Assembly: GCF_900103645.1 (NCBI RefSeq)
Contig: NZ_FNHP01000011.1
Location: forward strand, 1 to 64,000
Source: Oryzisolibacter propanilivorax
GTDB taxonomy: Bacteria; Pseudomonadota; Gammaproteobacteria; Burkholderiales; Burkholderiaceae_C
DNA length: 64,000 nucleotides
Direction of reading: 5' to 3'
Shown here one piece after another: positions 9,381 through 18,359 of the stretch. The number at the start of each line of letters is the position of its first letter. Position 1 is the stretch's first letter. The notes below the pieces were generated by a model that saw nothing but the letters and a program-made list of their open reading frames with translations, was not told where the DNA came from and did not search any database. The position numbers and the translations under genes are program-made.

Positions 9381-9650
9381 CTAGCCGACCACGGAGGGAA
9401 TGGCCTCGATGGTGCGGCGCAGGAAGTCCACCAGCGAGCTGATCATCCACGGCCCGGCGATGGCGAACACCACCACCGCCGCGATCAGCTTGGGCACGAA
9501 GGCCAGCGTGGCCTCGTGGATCTGGGTGACCGCCTGGAAGATGCTCACCAGCAGCCCCACCGCCATCACCACCCCCAGCACCGGCATGGCGATCATCAGC
9601 AGCATGGTGAGCGCATCGCGGCCCATGGTCAGGACGAACTGGGAAGTCAT
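9381..9650 (-). CDS. fliQ: Flagellar export gate protein FliQ
   Basis: FliQ is a small two-helix membrane protein of the FliPQR export channel. The product has 89 residues, the usual family length, starting MTSQFVLTMGRDAL, with two long hydrophobic segments and the loop FQAVTQIHEATLAFVPK. The longer frame to 9701 lies in the repeat-containing spacer and was rejected as start. It is separated from fliP by 175 bases, which hold a family B repeat. Confidence 0.96.
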   Translation of the reverse strand: MTSQFVLTMGRDALTMLLMIAMPVLGVVMAVGLLVSIFQAVTQIHEATLAFVPKLIAAVVVFAIAGPWMISSLVDFLRRTIEAIPSVVG

Positions 9651-9697
9651 GCCGATTCCTTTCGAAAAACTGCGCCGGCATGTGCCGGCGACGCCTG

Positions 9698-9822
9698 GCA
9701 CCGGCGCACCCCGGGCCAGCAGAAGCCGTGGATCTGGCTGTGCCAGGCCACTGGCGTCGTCCCCCTTCCCGCAAGGCGCAGCCTTGCGAGAGAAGGGGGA
9801 AGGCCCGCAGAGCCACAGGGGG
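9698..9822 (-). repeat. Dispersed GC-rich repeat, family B, copy 1 (fliP-fliQ spacer)
   Basis: Read on the minus strand, this spacer starts right after the fliP stop with a CCCCCTG block, then a CTTCCCCCTTCTC block, an internal hairpin around the GCGCAGCC core, GGAAGGGGGACGACG and a tail mentioning CAGATCCACGGC. The same order occurs after fliF, fliA and flgI. It is placed inside an operon between two co-functional genes. Confidence 0.8.
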
Positions 9823-9825
9823 ATG

Positions 9826-10602
9826 TCACGAAAAACTCGCGGCGAGCGAGCCGATCAGCAGGTTCCAGCCGTCAGCCAGCACGAACAGCATCAGCTTGAA
9901 CGGCAGCGCCACCAGCACCGGCGACAGCATCATCATGCCCAGCGACATCAGCACGCTGGAGACGATCATGTCGATGATCAGGAACGGGATGAAGACCATG
10001 AAGCCGATCTGGAACGCGGTCTTGAGCTCGCTGGTGACGAAGGCCGGCACCAGCACGCGCATCGGCGCGGTTTCGGCCGTGACGTTCGGCTCCAGCCTGG
10101 CCAAGCGGGCGAACAGCGCGAAATCCGACTGGCGCGTCTGCTTGAGCATGAAGCCGCGCATCGGCGCCTCGGCCTTTTGCACCGCCTGCTCGAAGGTGAG
10201 CTGGTTGGTGGTGTAGGGCACGTAGGCGTCCTGGTACACCCGGTCCAGCGTCGGGCCCATGACGAACAGCGTGAGGAACAGCGACAGGCCGATGACGACC
10301 TGGTTGGGCGGCGCCGACTGCGTGCCGAGGGCCTGGCGCAGCAGCGACAGCACGATGACGATGCGCGTGAAGCCGGTCATCATGAGCAGCACCGCCGGCA
10401 GAAACGACAGCGCGGTGAAGAACAGCAGCGTCTGGATCGGCACCGAATAGCTGGTGCCGCCCGCACCCGAACCGATGACCAGCGGCAGCGCGCCGGCGGC
10501 CGGCGCCGCGCCCTGCCCCTGCGCCCAGGCAGTGGCGGGCAGCAGCAGGCCCAGCGCCAGCAGGCCTGCGGCGCAGCACGCGCCCTTACCGCGCAGGCGC
10601 AT
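9826..10602 (-). CDS. fliP: Flagellar export gate protein FliP
   Basis: FliP forms the pentameric core of the export channel with FliQ and FliR. The 258-residue product has a cleavable-looking N-terminal signal segment ([19 protein letters not shown]) and then the conserved FliP membrane core, with [32 protein letters not shown] and [18 protein letters not shown] chose the ATG at 10602, which gives a signal peptide and overlaps fliO by 17 bases. It is followed by a family B repeat before fliQ. Confidence 0.97.
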   Translation of the reverse strand: MRLRGKGACCAAGLLALGLLLPATAWAQGQGAAPAAGALPLVIGSGAGGTSYSVPIQTLLFFTALSFLPAVLLMMTGFTRIVIVLSLLRQALGTQSAPPNQVVIGLSLFLTLFVMGPTLDRVYQDAYVPYTTNQLTFEQAVQKAEAPMRGFMLKQTRQSDFALFARLARLEPNVTAETAPMRVLVPAFVTSELKTAFQIGFMVFIPFLIIDMIVSSVLMSLGMMMLSPVLVALPFKLMLFVLADGWNLLIGSLAASFS

Positions 10603-10912
10603 CGCCCACCTCCTGTGCCTGGCGCGCCGCCGCGACCTCGCCGGCAAAGCCGGCGGCCGGCAGCACGTGCAGGCAGTTGATCTGCTGCGCCGTCACGCCC
10701 AGCACCAGCACCGCGCGCTGGTGCGCCGGCCCCACCTCGACGGTGACCACGCGCTGCTGCGGCCCCACGGCGACGGCCGACAGCACGCGGCTGGCGGCGC
10801 CCGCACCGCCCGGCAGCAGTCCCACCTGGCGCGCCTGCAGCCGGCGGATCAGCCACGGCAGCGCGCACAGCGCCGCCACGAACAGCACCACGATCAGCAG
10901 CGTCTGCGTCAT
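10586..10912 (-). CDS. fliO: Flagellar biosynthetic protein FliO
   Basis: FliO is a bitopic membrane protein that assists FliP assembly. The product of about 108 residues has one N-terminal transmembrane segment ([18 protein letters not shown]) followed by a small basic cytoplasmic domain with the FliO-type pattern [14 protein letters not shown] and [18 protein letters not shown]. The position between fliN and fliP is diagnostic because FliO is weakly conserved. An ATG at 10936 would add eight residues. Confidence 0.92.
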   Translation of the reverse strand: MTQTLLIVVLFVAALCALPWLIRRLQARQVGLLPGGAGAASRVLSAVAVGPQQRVVTVEVGPAHQRAVLVLGVTAQQINCLHVLPAAGFAGEVAAARQAQEVGDAPAR

Positions 10913-10943
10913 GCCCGGACCCGTGCCTGCCTGCATGCCCGCT

Positions 10944-11393
10944 TCAGCCCCGGCTGACGCGGCGCAGCCGCTCGGACGGCGTGACCACGTCGGTCAGGCG
11001 GATGCCGAACTTGTCGTTCACCACCACCACCTCGCCCTGGGCGATCAGGTAGCCGTTGACCAGCACGTCCATGGGCTCGCCGGCCAGCGCGTCCAGTTCG
11101 ACCACCGACCCTTGGGCCAGCTGCAGGATGTACTTGATCGGCACCTTGGTGCGGCCCAGTTCCACGGACAGCTGGACCGGGATGTCCAGCACCATGTTGA
11201 TGTCGTGCACGTTCGGGTCGCCCGCCACCGACGACGGGCGCACGGCCTCGCCGGTCAGCGGGCCGCCCTGCTCGGCGTCCAGGGTGGCCGAGGCCGCGTC
11301 GGCGCTCTTTTGCTCTTCCAGCGCCTCGGCCCAGCCGGCGAACGCGTCGTCCGCGTCACCCTGTGGCAGGTCGTTCGGATCGTCAGTTGCCAT
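10944..11393 (-). CDS. fliN: Flagellar motor switch protein FliN
   Basis: FliN is a C-ring component that binds CheY-P and the export ATPase complex. The product has 149 residues: a variable acidic N-terminal half, and a SpoA-type domain at the C-terminus (LDIPVQLSVELGRTKVPIK, LAGEPMDVLVNGYLIAQGE, IRLTDVVTPSERL). The start at 11393 overlaps the end of fliM by 11 bases, which suggests translational coupling; the longer open frame lies inside fliM. Confidence 0.97.
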   Translation of the reverse strand: MATDDPNDLPQGDADDAFAGWAEALEEQKSADAASATLDAEQGGPLTGEAVRPSSVAGDPNVHDINMVLDIPVQLSVELGRTKVPIKYILQLAQGSVVELDALAGEPMDVLVNGYLIAQGEVVVVNDKFGIRLTDVVTPSERLRRVSRG

Positions 11394-12387
11394 GCTTTTC
11401 TCCCATCCAGCTGGCGTCCGCATTGCGCAGGCATTCCTCGATGCGGATCGCATATTTGGCGTTGTGCGTGCCGTACTGGCACTCGAACAGCGGCACCCCG
11501 CCGATAGAGGCCTGGATGCGCGGCTCGCGGTCAAGCTCGATGAAGTCGCCCGGCTTCATGGCCAGCAGCTGCTCCACGGTGGCGTCGGCCTTGGCCAGCT
11601 CGGCCACCAGCGTCACCTCGGCGGCCTGGATCTCGCGTGTCAGCACCTTGACCCAGCGCCGGTCGACCTCGATGGCATCGCCCTGCACGCTGGAATACAG
11701 CACGTCGCGGATCGGCTCCAGCGTGGCATAGGGCATGCAGATGTGGATGGCCCCGGCCAGGTCGCCGATCTCCAAGTGGAACGCCGTGGACACGACGATC
11801 TCGCTGGGCGTGGCGATGTTGGCGAACTGCGGCTGCATTTCCGAGCGCTGGTAGGCCAGCTCCAGCGGGTAAATCCCCTGCCAGGCCTTCTTGTATTCCT
11901 GGCAGATCACCTCCACCAGGCGGTTGATGACGCGCTGCTCGGTGGCCGAGAAGTCCCGCCCCTCGATGCGCGTCTGGAACTTGCCCGTGCCGCCGTACAG
12001 CGTGTCGATGATGCCGAACACCAGCGAGGGTTCGCACACCACCAGGCCGCTGCCGCGCAACGGGCGGATGGCGACGATGTTGAAGTTGGTCGGCACCACC
12101 AGTTCGCGCAAAAAGGCGTTGTAGCGCTGCACCGACACCGTGCCCACCGAGATCTCGGGGCTGCGGCGGATGAAGTTGAACAGGCCGATGCGCAGGTTGC
12201 GGGCAAAGCGCTCGTTGACGATCTCCATCGTCGGCATGCGCCCGCGCACGATGCGCTCCTGGCTGGAGATGTCGTAGTCGCGCACTGCGCCGGCCTCGAT
12301 CTCCTCCTTGACGGTCTTCTGGCTCTCGCCGGTCACGCCCTCCAGCAGGGCATCGACCTCTTCCTGCGACAGAAAGGAATCGCTCAT
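11383..12387 (-). CDS. fliM: Flagellar motor switch protein FliM
   Basis: FliM is the C-ring protein that receives CheY-P and switches rotation. The 334-residue product begins with the CheY-binding EIDALL-type peptide (here FLSQEEVDALLEGV), followed by the CheC-like middle domain (VQRYNAFLRELVVPTNFNI, GSGLVVCEPSLVF) and a C-terminal SpoA domain. The length matches the family. It is directly downstream of fliL and overlaps fliN. Confidence 0.98.
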   Translation of the reverse strand: MSDSFLSQEEVDALLEGVTGESQKTVKEEIEAGAVRDYDISSQERIVRGRMPTMEIVNERFARNLRIGLFNFIRRSPEISVGTVSVQRYNAFLRELVVPTNFNIVAIRPLRGSGLVVCEPSLVFGIIDTLYGGTGKFQTRIEGRDFSATEQRVINRLVEVICQEYKKAWQGIYPLELAYQRSEMQPQFANIATPSEIVVSTAFHLEIGDLAGAIHICMPYATLEPIRDVLYSSVQGDAIEVDRRWVKVLTREIQAAEVTLVAELAKADATVEQLLAMKPGDFIELDREPRIQASIGGVPLFECQYGTHNAKYAIRIEECLRNADASWMGEKHGN

Positions 12388-12406
12388 GGGAATACCTTGT
12401 TGCGGT

Positions 12407-12985
12407 TCACTGGATGATGAAACTGGAAAACAGCACCTGGCGTACCGGGTTGTCGTCGCGCCGGCGCGGCGGCGGGTCCTCTTCGTCCTCGTCGTCCTCC
12501 GGGTCGCGCTGCGCGGCGCGCTTTTTCGGCTTGGACACGCTGTAGCCCAGCGGGCGCGAGACCTCGCGGCGCACGTCCACGGCCAGCTTTTCCTTGCCCT
12601 CGCGCGTCAGCAGCTCGTCGGTGGTGCGCTGCGACACCAGCAGCAGCACGGCGCTGCGGATGCTGGGCATGAAGCCCTTGACCTGCTCGGCGGTCTTGGC
12701 GTCGGCCAGCTCCAGGGTGATGCCGACCTGCGCGAAGCGGTCGCCGCCGGGGTCGGCGAGGTTGACCACCATGTTGTCCATCGGCAGGTAGGTAGGCGGC
12801 CCCTTGGGCGCCGCCGGCTGGCTGGTGCGCGCGGGCTTGTCGCCGTCCTCGTCACCCTCCGCGGCGCGCTTGGACAGCAGCACCCAGGCCGCTGCGCCCC
12901 CCGCCACCACCAGCAGCACGACGACTGCCAGGATGATGATCAGCTTCTTGCTCTTGGCCGGAGCGGGGGCGGCAGTTTCGGACAC
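12407..12985 (-). CDS. fliL: Flagellar basal body-associated protein FliL
   Basis: FliL is a bitopic inner-membrane protein that surrounds the stator and supports motor torque. The 192-residue product has one N-terminal transmembrane helix (IIILAVVVLLVVAGGAAAW) and a periplasmic domain (YLPMDNMVVNLADPG, AQVGITLEL). It also has an unusual run of acidic and basic residues (EDDEDEEDPPPRRR) near the end, before the typical C-terminal VLFSSFIIQ. It opens the fliLMNOPQR part of the operon after a 152-base spacer from fliK. Confidence 0.95.
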   Translation of the reverse strand: MSETAAPAPAKSKKLIIILAVVVLLVVAGGAAAWVLLSKRAAEGDEDGDKPARTSQPAAPKGPPTYLPMDNMVVNLADPGGDRFAQVGITLELADAKTAEQVKGFMPSIRSAVLLLVSQRTTDELLTREGKEKLAVDVRREVSRPLGYSVSKPKKRAAQRDPEDDEDEEDPPPRRRDDNPVRQVLFSSFIIQ

Positions 12986-13137
12986 GGCGGCTCTTTCTGG
13001 CGCTGCGGGCGCGCGGGGCGATGGGCGTTCAGCGCGGCCCCCACGAGGGCCAAGCGCTTTGCAATGGGGGCATTATTGGCCCGCGAGGGCGGGCATGATA
13101 GCCAGAATAGCCGCCGGAAACGCCGCCCTTTCAGGGC

Positions 13138-14499
13138 CTAGACGAAGACGTCCACGGAACGTTGCGCACCGCTGGCGCGCCGTGCCGGTGCGGCGCTGGC
13201 CTCTCCCGCAGCCGCCACCCGCGCTTGGCCGCGGCGCATGTCGGCGCCGGGCTGGCCGGACTCGCTACCCTGCCCGGCTTGGCCCTGGGCGCCGCCGCCC
13301 GACGGGCCCACGGTCACGCCGGCCAGCTGCAGGCCCTGGGCGTCCAGCAACGCGCGCAGGTCGGCCACATTGGCGTCCAGCAGCTGGCGCGCCTGCGCCT
13401 CGTCGCTGTGGAACACGATGTGCGCCTGGTCGCCGTTCAGCGTCACCTGCACCTGCACCGGCTGGCCGTCGGCGTCCAGCGTCAGCGCGGCGCTCTGCGT
13501 CTGCTGGCTGGCCCACCAGGCCACGTCCTCGGCCAGCTGCGCCTGGGCGTCGGCGGAGCCGTCCTGCCAGGCGCCGGAGGAAGCACCCTCGGTCCCGGGC
13601 ACGGACTGGGTGCTGTCGATGCCCGGGGCAGCGGCGCCGATGGGTTCCTGCGCTACGGCGCGCGAGTCGCCGCGCCGCGCGGCTGGCGGGCCAGCATCAA
13701 CGCCCTGCCCTGCGCCTTGCGCCAGAACGGCTTCGGCGGCACCGGCCGCCAATGGCATCGGCTGCCCCGCCGTGGCGGCATGCGGGCCCGAACCGGCAAC
13801 GTCCTGGCGCGCTGGGCCGATCGCCACGCTGGCGCTGACCGGCACCGGTGCAGCGGGCTGCGCCAACACGGCAGCCGGCGCCTGGCGCCGGCCCGACAGC
13901 TGTTCGGAGGCAGCAGTGGAGGCAGCGGCCGCCGTCCAGGAGACGGCCGGACGCGGGCGCGCCGCGCCGGGCTGAGGCAGCGTCGGGACTGCCAGTCCGA
14001 GATCGACCTGCGCAGCGCTGGCGGCATCCAGCCGGCCGGTTTCGGCCACCAGACTGGTGGGCAGCCAGGGCATGCCGCCCTCCCCACTTCCCAGGGACGC
14101 TTGTGCCTGGGCACCAGCGCTGTCCGGCACGTTCGGCAATGTCTGCGAGACCAGCATTTGAATGGCCCAGGGCGAGGGCAGCAGTCCGCTTGCATCCGGC
14201 GCCTGCTCTTGCGGCTGCGGCACAGGAGCAGCATCGGCATGGAGTGCCTCGCCCCAACTCTCCAGGGCGTCCTGCGGGTCCTGCGGGTCCTGCGGGTCTT
14301 GCGGGTCTTGCAGCGAGCCGCGCACATCCGCCGGCTCATCCGGCAGCAGCGCCAGCGGGGCATCTTCCGGCCCACCCAGCAGTGACAGCATCAGCGCGAA
14401 ACCGCCATCCGTGCCATCCGGGGCGTTCGCCTGGCCAGCAGCCATGCGGCCGGCCTGCACGGGGCGCGGGGTCTGTTCGATACGGTTCGGGGATGTCAT
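13138..14499 (-). CDS. fliK: Flagellar hook-length control protein FliK
   Basis: FliK measures the hook and triggers the export specificity switch in FlhB. The 453-residue protein has a long Ala/Pro/Gln-rich, low-complexity N-terminal ruler region and a compact C-terminal Flg_hook-like domain (VQVQVTLNGDQAHIVFHSD, ARQLLDANVADLRALLDAQGL). A run of four identical-length 9-base units at 14272-14307 encodes the peptide repeat QDP and so can change ruler length in frame. fliK overlaps fliJ by four bases (ATGA). Confidence 0.93.
   Translation of the reverse strand: MTSPNRIEQTPRPVQAGRMAAGQANAPDGTDGGFALMLSLLGGPEDAPLALLPDEPADVRGSLQDPQDPQDPQDPQDALESWGEALHADAAPVPQPQEQAPDASGLLPSPWAIQMLVSQTLPNVPDSAGAQAQASLGSGEGGMPWLPTSLVAETGRLDAASAAQVDLGLAVPTLPQPGAARPRPAVSWTAAAASTAASEQLSGRRQAPAAVLAQPAAPVPVSASVAIGPARQDVAGSGPHAATAGQPMPLAAGAAEAVLAQGAGQGVDAGPPAARRGDSRAVAQEPIGAAAPGIDSTQSVPGTEGASSGAWQDGSADAQAQLAEDVAWWASQQTQSAALTLDADGQPVQVQVTLNGDQAHIVFHSDEAQARQLLDANVADLRALLDAQGLQLAGVTVGPSGGGAQGQAGQGSESGQPGADMRRGQARVAAAGEASAAPARRASGAQRSVDVFV
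14272..14313 (-). repeat. 9-bp tandem repeat inside fliK
   Basis: Three units of CTGCGGGTC and one of TTGCGGGTC follow one another, then a partial unit TTGCAG. On the coding (minus) strand they encode repeated Gln-Asp-Pro. The unit is a multiple of three, so gain or loss of copies keeps the reading frame. Confidence 0.9.
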
Positions 14500-14966
14500 G
14501 CGGATTCCTCCATGTCGCGGGACAGCGCAGCGGCTGCGCCCAGGCGCAGCGCGGCGCGCTCGTCGGTCTGTTTCTGTTCGCGGCGCTGCTGCGCGCGCGC
14601 TTGCTCGTCCTGGCGGCGCTGCAGCACCTTGCGCAGGCTGGCCAGGCGCAGCTCGGCCTGCACCAGCGCCTGGCGCGCCTGTTCCACGCGCTGCTGCTGG
14701 CTGCCGACCACGCGCGTCTGCAGGGCGATGGCATGCTCCAGCCGGCCCATGAACTGGTAGTGGTGCTGCAGCACCAGGGGCTGCAGCGTGCGCCCCTCGC
14801 TGGCGCCGAAGCGGCCCTGCGTCTCCACCGCATAGCCGTCCAGCTGTTGCAACTGCGCCTGTGCCGCGTGGCAGGCGCCCTGCACGTTCTTCAGCTGCTC
14901 GCGCGCCACATCGCGCTGGCGCTCGGCCAGCTCGACGGCGACGGTGAAGGCATGCAACGACGACAT
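14496..14966 (-). CDS. fliJ: Flagellar export chaperone/ATPase stalk protein FliJ
   Basis: FliJ is the coiled-coil stalk that links the FliI ATPase ring to FlhA. The 156-residue protein is almost entirely helical and charged, with heptad-like patterns (AVELAERQRDVAREQLKNVQ; RVEQARQALVQAELRLASL), matching the family in length and composition. It lies between fliI and fliK, 25 bases after fliI, and overlaps fliK by four bases. Identification rests on coiled-coil character and position. Confidence 0.92.
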   Translation of the reverse strand: MSSLHAFTVAVELAERQRDVAREQLKNVQGACHAAQAQLQQLDGYAVETQGRFGASEGRTLQPLVLQHHYQFMGRLEHAIALQTRVVGSQQQRVEQARQALVQAELRLASLRKVLQRRQDEQARAQQRREQKQTDERAALRLGAAAALSRDMEESA

Positions 14967-14991
14967 GGTTCAGACCTTGTTGAGAAAGCGG

Positions 14992-16407
14992 TCAGCCCGC
15001 GCCCAGCGCCTGCGCCATGCCGGCCACGCTGGCGTCCATGGGCGCGGCCTCAAACATGGTCTGCTGCAGGAAGGCCACCATGCCTGGCTGCAGGCGGATG
15101 GCCTCGTCCAGCTGCGGATCGGAGCCGGCGAGATAGGCGCCGACCTGAATCAGGTCGCTGCTCTTTTGGTAGCGCGAATACACGGCACGGAACTGCCGCG
15201 CCAACTCGAAATGCTCGCGCGGCACGACGTTGTGCATGACGCGTGAGGCGGATTGTTCGATGTCGATGGCCGGGTAGTGCCCGCCCTCGGCCAGCGCGCG
15301 CGACAGCACGATGTGCCCGTCCAGGATGGCGCGCGCGGCGTCGGCGATCGGGTCCTGTTGGTCATCGCCCTCGGACAGCACGGTGTAGAACGCGGTGATC
15401 GAGCCGACGCCGTTCAGGCCGTTGCCGCTCCTCTCGACCAGCGCCGGCAGCTTGGCGAAGCACGAAGGCGGATAACCCTTGGTGGCCGGCGGCTCGCCGA
15501 TAGCCAGGGCGATCTCGCGCTGGGCCTGGGCATAGCGGGTGAGGGAGTCCATCAGCAGCAGCACGTGCTGGCCTTGGTCGCGGAAATGCTCGGCGATCGC
15601 CGTGGCATAGGCCGCGCCCTGCATGCGCAGCAGCGGCGGCGCATCGGCTGGCGCCGCCACCACCACGGCGCGGCCGCGGTCCTCCTCGCCCAGGATGTCC
15701 TCGACGAACTCCTTGACCTCGCGGCCGCGCTCGCCGATCAGGCCGACGACGATGACGTCGGCCTGGGTGTAGCGCGCCATCATGCCCAGCAGCACCGACT
15801 TGCCCACGCCCGAGCCGGCGAACAGGCCCAGGCGCTGGCCGCGGCCCACGGACAGCAGCGCGTTGATGGCTCGCACGCCGGTGTCCAGCGGCTCGCGCAC
15901 CGGGTCGCGCTCCATGGCGTTGATGGGTGTGCGGTCCATGGCCTCGGCCTGCACGTCCTGCAGCGGCCCGTTGTGGTCCAGCGGCTGGCCCTGCGAATCG
16001 ACCACCCGGCCCAGCAGGCCAGCGCCCATGGGCAGGCGCAGCACGCCGGCGGCGCCGGTGTCCGGCTCACGCTGTGATTCCGCCGACTGCCCCAGGCGCA
16101 GCGGCGGCACGAAGGCCGGCGCCGGGCTGACAATGGCGCCGCTGGACAGGCCGTGCACGTCGCCGGCCGGCATCAGGAAGGCCTTGTCGGTGGCAAAGCC
16201 GACGACCTCGGCCAGCACCGGCTCGCCGTTCTCGCCCATGCGCACTTGGCACTGCGCGCCCACCGGCACGCGCAGGCCGGCGGCCTCCAGCACCAGGCCC
16301 GTCAGGCGCGTGAGCGTGCCGCGCGTCTCCAGCGGCAGCCCATCCTGCAGCCGCGCGCGGGCGCGTGCGGCCAGGTCCTGCCAGGCGTCTGCGGTCTCAA
16401 TCGTCAT
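14992..16407 (-). CDS. fliI: Flagellum-specific ATPase FliI
   Basis: FliI hydrolyses ATP to energise flagellar protein export. The 471-residue protein has the Walker A motif [15 protein letters not shown] near residue 170, the Walker B strand [19 protein letters not shown], and the F1-like signatures [18 protein letters not shown] and [20 protein letters not shown]. All are intact and the length is normal. The start at 16407 overlaps fliH by 11 bases. Confidence 0.98.
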   Translation of the reverse strand: MTIETADAWQDLAARARARLQDGLPLETRGTLTRLTGLVLEAAGLRVPVGAQCQVRMGENGEPVLAEVVGFATDKAFLMPAGDVHGLSSGAIVSPAPAFVPPLRLGQSAESQREPDTGAAGVLRLPMGAGLLGRVVDSQGQPLDHNGPLQDVQAEAMDRTPINAMERDPVREPLDTGVRAINALLSVGRGQRLGLFAGSGVGKSVLLGMMARYTQADVIVVGLIGERGREVKEFVEDILGEEDRGRAVVVAAPADAPPLLRMQGAAYATAIAEHFRDQGQHVLLLMDSLTRYAQAQREIALAIGEPPATKGYPPSCFAKLPALVERSGNGLNGVGSITAFYTVLSEGDDQQDPIADAARAILDGHIVLSRALAEGGHYPAIDIEQSASRVMHNVVPREHFELARQFRAVYSRYQKSSDLIQVGAYLAGSDPQLDEAIRLQPGMVAFLQQTMFEAAPMDASVAGMAQALGAG

Positions 16408-17143
16408 GCGGGGCCTCGCGCCAGGCGTCGGTCAGGCCCAGGGCGGCAATCGCCCGGGACCAGCGCTTGTCCAGCGTGCCGTCGATGGCCATGCCGGCCG
16501 ACTCAACCAGGCAGCCGCCGGGCTGCACGCCGGCGTCGGGCAGCCACTCGATGCGCGGCGACGGGTGCTCGGCGCGCAGCGCCGCCTCCAGCGTCTGCCA
16601 GTCCTGCGGGTGCAGGCGCACTGTGGCCGGGCGGCTTTCGCCGGCCAGCATGCCCAGCGCCTCGCGCACCACCGGTAGCACGGCCTGGCGGTTCAGGTTC
16701 ACCTCGCTGCGCACCACCTGCCGGGCGATGTCGCAGGCCAGCGCCAGCACCTGCTGCGCCATGTCCTGCTGCAGTCCGGCCAGACTGGATTCGAACGCCT
16801 GCGCCAGCTGCGCCAGTCGCGCGGCGGCTTCGCTGCCCTGGCCGCTGACGTACTCGTCCATGCGCCGCTGCCACTGCAGGCGCTCGCCCTCCTGGCCTTC
16901 GCGCAGGCCGTCGGCGTGGCCCTGGGCATGCGCCTGCCGCAGCAGCGCCTCATGCTCGTCCAGCGGTATCACCACGGGCGGCGGCGGTGCCGCTTCCTGC
17001 GGTTCAGGCTCGAGCACCGCCGGCTCGGCGATCAGCGGACCGAGCACGCCCGAGGCGCCGTCCACCGCGCCGAACTCCCAGCGGGTGACCTGGCCGAGCT
17101 CCTCGCGCGGAACGAAACGGGTGTAGTAGCGATTGGTGGCCAT
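16397..17143 (-). CDS. fliH: Flagellar assembly protein FliH
   Basis: FliH dimers hold FliI and regulate its ATPase. The 248-residue protein has an N-terminal stretch ([19 protein letters not shown]), a Pro-rich linker, a helical Ala/Gln-rich middle containing many small residues, and the C-terminal V-type ATPase subunit E-like domain ([28 protein letters not shown]). It sits between fliG and fliI, with a 26-base gap after fliG. Confidence 0.95.
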   Translation of the reverse strand: MATNRYYTRFVPREELGQVTRWEFGAVDGASGVLGPLIAEPAVLEPEPQEAAPPPPVVIPLDEHEALLRQAHAQGHADGLREGQEGERLQWQRRMDEYVSGQGSEAAARLAQLAQAFESSLAGLQQDMAQQVLALACDIARQVVRSEVNLNRQAVLPVVREALGMLAGESRPATVRLHPQDWQTLEAALRAEHPSPRIEWLPDAGVQPGGCLVESAGMAIDGTLDKRWSRAIAALGLTDAWREAPHDD

Positions 17144-17169
17144 TTGCCGTACTCAAGTTGCAGTGACGG

Positions 17170-18165
17170 TCAGACGAAGGCGTCGTCGCCGCCGCCGGAC
17201 ATGGCCACCTGCCCCTCGTCGGCCAAGCGGCGCACGGTCTTCAGGATCTCGCGCTGCTGTGCCTCGACCTCGGACAGGCGCATCGGGCCGCGCGACTCCA
17301 GGTCCTCGCGCATGGCATCGGCGGCGCGGGTGGACATGTTGGCCAGGATCTTCTCGCGCACCTCGGGCTGCGCGCCTTTGAGCGCCACCACCAGCGTCTC
17401 GGACGCCACCTCGCGCAGCACGGTCTGGATGGCGCGCCCGTCCAGCTTGACCAGATCGTCGAAAACGAACATCTTGTCCATGATCTTCTGTGCCAGGTCG
17501 GGCTCGTGGCCGCGAATGGTCTCCAGCACAGCGGCATCCGCCCCGGAGCCCATCAGGTTGATGATTTCGGCCGCCGCCTTGACGCCGCCCAGCGAGCTCT
17601 TGCGCACCTTGTCGCCGCCGGCCAGCACGCGGAACAGCACCTCGTTCAGGTCCTTGAGCGCGGTGGGCTGGATGCCCTCCAGCGTGGCGATGCGCAGCAT
17701 GATCTCGCCACGCTGGCGCTCGGTCAGGTGCATCAGGATGGCCGAGCTCTGCTCCACGTCCAGGTGCACCAGGATGGCGGCGACGATCTGCGGGTGCTCG
17801 TTGCGCAGCAGCTCGGCCACCGACAGCGGGTCCATCCATTTCAGGCTCTCGATGCCCGAAACGTCGCCGCCCTGCAGGATGCGGTCGATCAGCAGCGCCG
17901 CCTTGTCGTCGCCCAGGGCACGCTTGAGCACCGCGCGCACGTAGTTGCTGGTGTCGGACACCAGCAGGCTCTGCGCCGCCGCGTCGTTGGTGAAACGGCC
18001 GATGACCTCGTCCACCTTCTCGCGCGAGACGCTGCGCATGCGCGCGATGGTCTCGCCCAGCTTTTGCACCTCCTTGGGCGACAGGTGCTTGAAGACCTCG
18101 GCGGCTTCCTCCTCGCCCAGCGACATCAGCATGATGGCCGCGTCGTTCAGTCCTTGCTCATCCAT
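17170..18165 (-). CDS. fliG: Flagellar motor switch protein FliG
   Basis: FliG is the rotor protein that interacts with MotA and binds FliF and FliM. The 331-residue protein contains the three FliG domains, with the N-terminal MLMSLGEEEAAEVFKHL, the middle EHPQIVAAILVHLD and the C-terminal torque helix region (FDDLVKLDGRAIQTVLREV, RAADAMREDLESRGPMRL) with its conserved charges. The length is typical. It is separated from fliF by a 194-base spacer filled mostly by a family B repeat. Confidence 0.98.
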   Translation of the reverse strand: MDEQGLNDAAIMLMSLGEEEAAEVFKHLSPKEVQKLGETIARMRSVSREKVDEVIGRFTNDAAAQSLLVSDTSNYVRAVLKRALGDDKAALLIDRILQGGDVSGIESLKWMDPLSVAELLRNEHPQIVAAILVHLDVEQSSAILMHLTERQRGEIMLRIATLEGIQPTALKDLNEVLFRVLAGGDKVRKSSLGGVKAAAEIINLMGSGADAAVLETIRGHEPDLAQKIMDKMFVFDDLVKLDGRAIQTVLREVASETLVVALKGAQPEVREKILANMSTRAADAMREDLESRGPMRLSEVEAQQREILKTVRRLADEGQVAMSGGGDDAFV

Positions 18166-18230
18166 ATCGAACCACTCTTGTCTTGTCCGTCAACCACGAC
18201 CGCCGGCAGTACGAACCAACATCCACGACC

Positions 18231-18354
18231 GCGCGACGCAGTGCCAGCGGCCACCGCGCAAGGGCCGCCCCGCCGCGCTGGTGGCGTCCCCCTTCCCGAA
18301 GCGCGCAGCGATTCGAGAGAAGGGGGAAGCGGCGCAGCCGCTCAGGGGGTTGTC
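18231..18354 (-). repeat. Dispersed GC-rich repeat, family B, copy 2 (fliF-fliG spacer)
   Basis: On the minus strand it starts a few bases after the fliF stop with AACCCCCTGAGCGGCTGCGC, followed by a CTTCCCCCTTCTC block, an internal hairpin, GGGAAGGGGGACGCC and then a GC-rich tail. The orientation relative to transcription is the same as in copies 1, 3 and 4. Confidence 0.85.
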
Positions 18355-18359
18355 CGAAT

